A stretch of 64,000 nt of DNA from SHLQ01 sp964451305 (GTDB lineage Bacteria; Actinomycetota; Acidimicrobiia; Acidimicrobiales; SHLQ01), in assembly GCA_964451305.1 (NCBI GenBank), contig CAYVHV010000009.1, forward strand, positions 28,178-92,177. The letters run 5' to 3'. The notes under the pieces were generated by a model. The model was not told the origin of the DNA. It searched no databases and saw only the letters and a program-made list of their open reading frames with translations. Position 1 is the first letter of the stretch. Each line of letters begins with the position of its first letter. A program made the position numbers and the translations under genes. This document shows positions 60,483 through 64,000 of this stretch, piece by piece.

Positions 60483-61067
60483 GTGAACCAGATCATTGTT
60501 CGACCAGCGTTGGTCATCGTCGACGTGCAAAACGCAATCGACGACCCAGTCTGGGGTCCGCGCAACAACCCCGGTGCCGAGACCACGATGTCCGAACTAC
60601 TCGAACTCTGGCGGAACAAAGAGCTGCCGATCTTTCACATTCGCCACGACAGCACGGAGAGCGACTCGGCGTATCGGCCCGATCAGCCGGGCAACCAATT
60701 CAAACCTGAGGTACAGCCGCTACCGAGCGAGACGATCATCGCTAAACAGACAAACAGTGCATTCATCGGCACCGACCTATCGCAACAGCTAGTTGAGTGT
60801 GGATGTGACGTTGTCGTCTACATGGGGGTAATTACGAATAACTCGCTTGAGGCGACGGTCCGAATGTCCGGAAACCTCGGATTCTCCTCCTTCGTGGTCT
60901 CAGACGCATCGTGGACTGTAGACAAGACGGACTCGTCAGGACGTCGGTGGGACGCAGAGGACGTACATGCCTTGGCGTTGGCCAACATGGACGGCGAATA
61001 CGCAACCGTGGTCGACGCGAAGGAGACGTGCGAGATGCTGGGACGAATTGAGAAGCCCAACGGGTAG
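60483..61067 (+). CDS. Isochorismatase-family hydrolase with Ser for catalytic Cys
   Basis: 194 residues, GTG start. It has the catalytic Asp (ALVIVDVQNAIDDPVWG) and Lys (IIAKQTNSAFIGTDL) of the cysteine-hydrolase fold, but at the nucleophile position GVITNNSLEATVRMSGNLGF carries Ser instead of Cys. Such TNNS variants occur as a subfamily and may act differently or not at all. It sits between repeat copies 1 and 2, and its stop is 3 bp before tRNA-like copy 2. Confidence 0.8.
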   Translation: MNQIIVRPALVIVDVQNAIDDPVWGPRNNPGAETTMSELLELWRNKELPIFHIRHDSTESDSAYRPDQPGNQFKPEVQPLPSETIIAKQTNSAFIGTDLSQQLVECGCDVVVYMGVITNNSLEATVRMSGNLGFSSFVVSDASWTVDKTDSSGRRWDAEDVHALALANMDGEYATVVDAKETCEMLGRIEKPNG

Positions 61068-61070
61068 AAG

Positions 61071-61145
61071 AGCCCGAGAGCAGAATCGAACTGCTGACCT
61101 ACTCATTACGAATGATCTCGGCCTTAGCGCTGTGCTAACTCGCAC
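61071..61145 (-). repeat. tRNA-like element, copy 2 (anticodon position CGT)
   Basis: 75 nt on the minus strand. Acceptor GTGCGAG/CTCGGGC pairs 5 of 7 plus one wobble; D-arm hairpin TTAGC-ACAGC-GCTAA; anticodon loop TTCGTAA; T-arm AGCAG-TTCGATT-CTGCT. The D-arm lacks the usual GG and length, so a functional tRNA-Thr is doubtful. Confidence 0.6.
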
Positions 61146-61173
61146 GAACCCAACGATGGCGGTCGAGTTAGAC

Positions 61174-61199
61174 GAGCGCTGTGCTCAAAGTTATTTGCT
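61174..61199 (-). repeat. 26-nt hairpin motif, copy 2
   Basis: Identical to copies 0 and 1; 28 bp upstream (minus sense) of tRNA-like copy 2, the same spacing as in copy 1. A perfect 8-bp inverted repeat CTAACTCG/CGAGTTAG (61135-61142 and 61164-61171) spans the spacer. Confidence 0.9.
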
Positions 61200-61204
61200 C
61201 TGGC

Positions 61205-61653
61205 TCAACCCGTAGTGAGGTAGTCGATGAACTCTTGAGGAGGCTTCACGTTGTGGACCTCGATGTAGTGCCGGTAGCCCTCCGGCCAACGAACTTCGTA
61301 GTTGCTATGTCCTTGCTTCCGTTCTTCTCACCACAAAGTCGACAGGGCGAGAACCCGCGGAACTGACGAACTTCGAGGTCTGGAAAATCGAGATCCGCCA
61401 AGGCATCGAGCACCGCTTCCCTCTCTTTGCCTGCCCACTGCTCGTCGACAAACTCGGAGGGATGAGGAAGGTGCTCATCCCGCTGTCGAATCGACTCGAC
61501 AGCACTCTCCGACTTCCAGAAGCCCATCTTTCTTCTGTCGAGATCTTTGATAGATCGCTCGACATAGGAAGCCGCACGATCAGAGCTGCCAAACGATCCC
61601 CCTACCCGGTCGCCGTTTCGATACACGAGGTACTGATCAATAAGTTTGTACAA
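61205..61653 (-). pseudogene. Frameshifted gene with CxxC-type C-terminal domain
   Basis: On the minus strand an open frame runs from about TTG 61653 (LYKLIDQYLVYRNGDRVGGS) through RRKMGFWKSESAVESIRQRD and FSPCRLCGEKNGSKD, then leaves coding character near 61310. In the +1 frame the protein continues HSNYEVRWPEGYRHYIEVHN and VKPPQEFIDYLTTG to a stop at 61205-61207. This ending matches small bacterial proteins of the CRxCGxxNG...WPEGxxHYxExHxVxxPxEF type. One missing base near 61309-61312 explains the break: a true mutation or a sequencing error. The start is unclear. Function unknown. Confidence 0.6.
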
Positions 61654-61702
61654 GCGGTGAACTCGAAAAACCTTCGGCCAAACGATGGGTGACTCTGCGC
61701 TC

Positions 61703-64000
61703 CTAACGGCCGAAGACGCCACTCTCACAATCGATTCGAACCTCTTGGAGCCCGGCAGGGTCGGTGAGCGTACATCCGTCATTGCTTCCGGAGCCACCAT
61801 CCATTTCGTCAAGCCAGGCTCCGCCACGAAGAACATCGTTCCCATCGTCGCCGAAGAGCAGATCGCGACCGAGATTGCCAAACAAATGATCATCGAACGA
61901 TCCCCCGCGAAGTATGTCGTTGCCGTTACCTCCAGCGAGCCGGTCAGTGCCGTTGCCCCCCGACAAATCGTCGTTTCCATCTCCACCTTGAAGTCGATCG
62001 TTTCCGTTGCGACCTTCGATCGTGTCATCACCGAGACCACCTACGAGGCGATCGTTTCCAGCTCCACCGATGATGACGTCGTTGCCGGCTGCTGCGAAGA
62101 CCTGATCAAACCCGTCGCCCGCGAAGATGACGTCGTGTCCTTGCAAGGCGCAGATGACATCGTTGCCACCAAGCGCATTGATCACGTCTGGCCCCGGCGT
62201 TCCACGAATGACGTCAGGACCATCCGTAGGAGATTCTCCGAGGCCTAAGTCAACTGTGACTGTATGACCGGCACATGTCGACCGTGGTACTCCGTGTCTC
62301 ACGTCCGGAACATGCGGATTCGGACCTACTGGCTGGTAAGAGCCCTGAATCTGCCGCGGCGTCCTCACAACAAACGACCCGCCACCATCAGCCAACAACA
62401 ACCGATCCGGATCATCCCCAGGACCATGCAAAAACACATCCCCCAAACCATCACCATCAAAATCACCAGCAACCGGCAAATACACACCAGTCACATCCCG
62501 ACCAGGACCAATCCGCCAATCCCCATCCTCAAACAACAACACAACATCCGGATCAGAACCCGACCCATACATAAACAAATCCGACGTCCCATCACCATCA
62601 AAATCGCCCGCCACCGGCTGGTAAGAGCCCTGAATCTGCCGCGGCGTCCTCACAACAAACGACCCGCCACNNNNNNNNNNNNNNNNNNNNNNNNNNNNNN
62701 NNNNNNNNNNNNNNNNNNNNNNNNNNNNNNNNNNNNNNNNNNNNNNNNNNNNNNNNNNNNNNNNNNNNNNGATCAGAACCCGACCCATACATAAACAAAT
62801 CCGACGTCCCATCACCATCAAAATCTGAGACTGGTGGCAGATCGCACTGGTTAGAAATGGCGGACGGAGGCCCACTCCCCGCGCCGTTCACTGCACGTAC
62901 TTGGAAGCTGCGTCCTGCAGCCTCATTGATGAAAAGAGCGACAGTCGTCAGGCTATTTGTCGGTAGCCAAGGCCCAAAAGCTCCCGCCTGCCAAAGGCGG
63001 AACTCGTAGCCAGTGGAGTTCGAGGCCGACGCCCACTCCAACTCAAAAACACCTTCCCGGGCATATACACAGGTAACCCTCGAAACCTGCTCTGGAACCG
63101 TCGGCGTCGGCGTCGGCGTCGGCGAAATCAACTGCGGCGCCATTGCCTCGAAGAGCAAATCAGCGGCTTGAGAGTAGCCAAAAGCCGATGGATGATAGCT
63201 GTTGTCCCGGTTGGAATTTATCGGAGCGTTGTTTACGAAGCCGTTGAGTGTTGATCCGTTGTCCCCGCAGATGCCCGTAGGTGATGAGTAGGTATCAAAA
63301 ACTTCTCCTCTCGGGGTCGTGTAGAAGTCATCTAACCGCACGCCTTGGCGCCATTCGACAAGTTCGACGTTTCCGGCTCGGCGATCTGCTTCCTGGGCAG
63401 CTAGCCAAATCACATCTCCGAGGCGGGTGGCGAGCGAGTTAGCGGCAGCCTGCTCAGTCTGACTCAAATTGTCGCAACGGATGCCGCTGATATTGAACGG
63501 AATTGGATAGGTGAGGACGTAGACATGCCCGTCGGGATCCATTTTGGATCTCGCTTGCGTGTAGATGAGAACTAGCCGGTCGTACAGGAGGTCCCAGTCC
63601 ACATCACCAGATGGCCGATTGGAAGCAACGTCGAGGTTGAGAGCGTCGTTGCCGCACGTTCTTCCAGTCCAGCAACCTCCGATCATGCTGGCGAACCCTA
63701 TATCGTTTCCTCCGGCGGTTATCGTTACGACATCGGTGTCGCTGTTGACGTGCGTCTGAATCTGCCAGAGGATTGACTTCTCCTCCTGCGGTTCGACCCA
63801 ATTCGCGGCTCGGTACCATGGGGAGTCATCGAGAAGACCGAACCCCGTCACAGCGCCGGTACATGCCGCGAGGAAATATCTGATATCCGTTCCTCGCAAG
63901 CTCCCAGCCGAGCTTAGGCGAGACGTCACGATGCCGATGTGCGTTCCCCAGCGATCTTGGTCGCAAGGTTCGGTGACGTCGCCGAGCCCAACACCAGCCG
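61703..64000 (-). CDS. Secreted SGNH hydrolase - VCBS - RTX protein (partial, gap inside)
   Basis: The 5' end is outside the window; the frame is open at base 64000 (first residues AGVGLGDVTEPCDQDRWGTH, just after the expected GDS block). The SGNH domain shows block III (TITAGGNDIGFASMIGGCW) and block V (SYHPSAFGYSQAADLL). A TPTPTPTV linker and a fibronectin-like segment (RVTCVYAREGVFELEWASAS) lead to FG-GAP/VCBS repeats (DFDGDGTSDLFMYGSGSD), broken by a 100-N gap. The end is the Ca-binding cassette (STCAGHTVTVDLGLGESPTD; about ten GGxGxD repeats) and CTLTDPAGLQEVRIDCESGV, FGR. Likely an extracellular esterase/lipase. The two sides of the gap are in different frames only through nominal gap size. 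Confidence 0.82.
62331..62826 (-). repeat. 285-nt tandem VCBS-coding repeat with G/T-ending codons
   Basis: The unit starting at 62331 recurs exactly at 62616, i.e. every 285 nt (95 codons, two FG-GAP blades). The right part of the second unit continues after the gap at 62771. On the coding strand nearly every codon ends in G or T, unlike flanking DNA. Confidence 0.88.
62671..62770. other. Assembly gap (100 N)
   Basis: It lies inside the second 285-nt unit. The sequence resuming at 62771 corresponds to offset 220 of the unit, so an intact unit needs 165 nt here (or 165 + 285n), which also restores the reading frame. Confidence 0.98.

Noticed and set aside
59432..61199. Integron attC sites
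   Set aside because: The spacing is integron-like, but the core GTTRRRY/RYYYAAC pair is not found (the motif has GTTATTT), and no integrase is in the window. Kept only as an analogy.
60967..61215. Small plus-strand ORF containing EQNRTADLLIT
   Set aside because: This peptide arises from reading the antisense of a tRNA T-arm/acceptor; it reflects the tRNA-like element, not a protein.
61246..62040. 264-aa minus-strand frame as one gene
   Set aside because: Its first half is a shadow frame of the RTX repeats (61703 onward); only the part below about 61653 has coding character, and it is frameshifted.
1..64000. CRISPR arrays, IS elements, rRNA, replication origin
   Set aside because: No regularly spaced short repeats, transposase motifs, rRNA-like sequence or DnaA-box clusters were seen.

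Overview
The window looks like a chromosomal piece of an actinobacterium, most probably a marine or freshwater Acidimicrobiia (Ilumatobacter-like). The reasons are the moderately high GC with C-ending codons, frequent GTG/TTG starts, a SigR/RsrA-type sigma/anti-sigma pair, a DUF2342 zincin, a DUF2510 protein, and the ftsH-folE-folP-folB-folK-panC-coaX-lysS gene order. This assignment is inference from gene content. Two runs of exactly 100 N (37691-37790 and 62671-62770) are scaffold gaps, and each falls inside a repeat-rich secreted protein.

Layout. 0-2.5 kb: two tandem membrane sugar transferases (minus strand; the first runs off the left edge). 2.6-16.8 kb: a long minus-strand housekeeping/cofactor block read from right to left: small membrane protein, DUF2342 zincin, tilS, hpt, ftsH, folE, folP, a phosphatase-like protein without its catalytic Cys, folB, folK, DUF2520 protein, panC, CobW GTPase, nadC, coaX, lysS, cysQ-like phosphatase. 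Many junctions are 1-8 bp overlaps (ATGA, GTGA, TAGTG), which points to one translationally coupled operon. 16.9-25.7 kb: Lin0512 protein, alditol oxidase, two four-helix membrane paralogues, two tandem dimethylglycine/sarcosine-dehydrogenase-like flavoproteins, and the rsrA/sigR pair. 25.8-33.1 kb: EcsC-like, PilZ-like and DUF2510 proteins, then a coiled-coil protein of about 1650 residues. 33.1-47 kb: metY, trxA, a Rieske oxygenase, an agmatinase-family protein, a Cys-repeat secreted protein and its truncated paralogue, small conserved proteins, an M14 peptidase, an FtrA-like regulator facing NTF2-like and DJ-1-like genes, a GGDEF-EAL protein and an acyl-CoA synthetase.

47-64 kb is an exported-protein and accessory region. 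It holds three proteins carrying the same Ca-binding RTX cassette on different front ends (unknown, apiosidase/DUF4038-like glycosidase, SGNH hydrolase), an M24 peptidase, a dead lytic transglycosylase fused to VCBS repeats and a VanY peptidase, and two paralogous secreted proteins of unknown function. Between 57.4 and 61.7 kb unrelated small genes alternate with tRNA-like elements and a 26-nt hairpin motif, resembling a cassette array or serial integrations at a tRNA. This is the least explained structure in the window. Several real genes are easy to miss: the edge sugar transferase, a 55-aa membrane protein (16652-16819), a 54-aa zinc-ribbon protein (58267-58431) and a frameshifted gene (61205-61653).

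Start codons were moved inward from the longest open frame where overlap, a Shine-Dalgarno-like sequence or family alignment argued for it; each case is stated in its entry.
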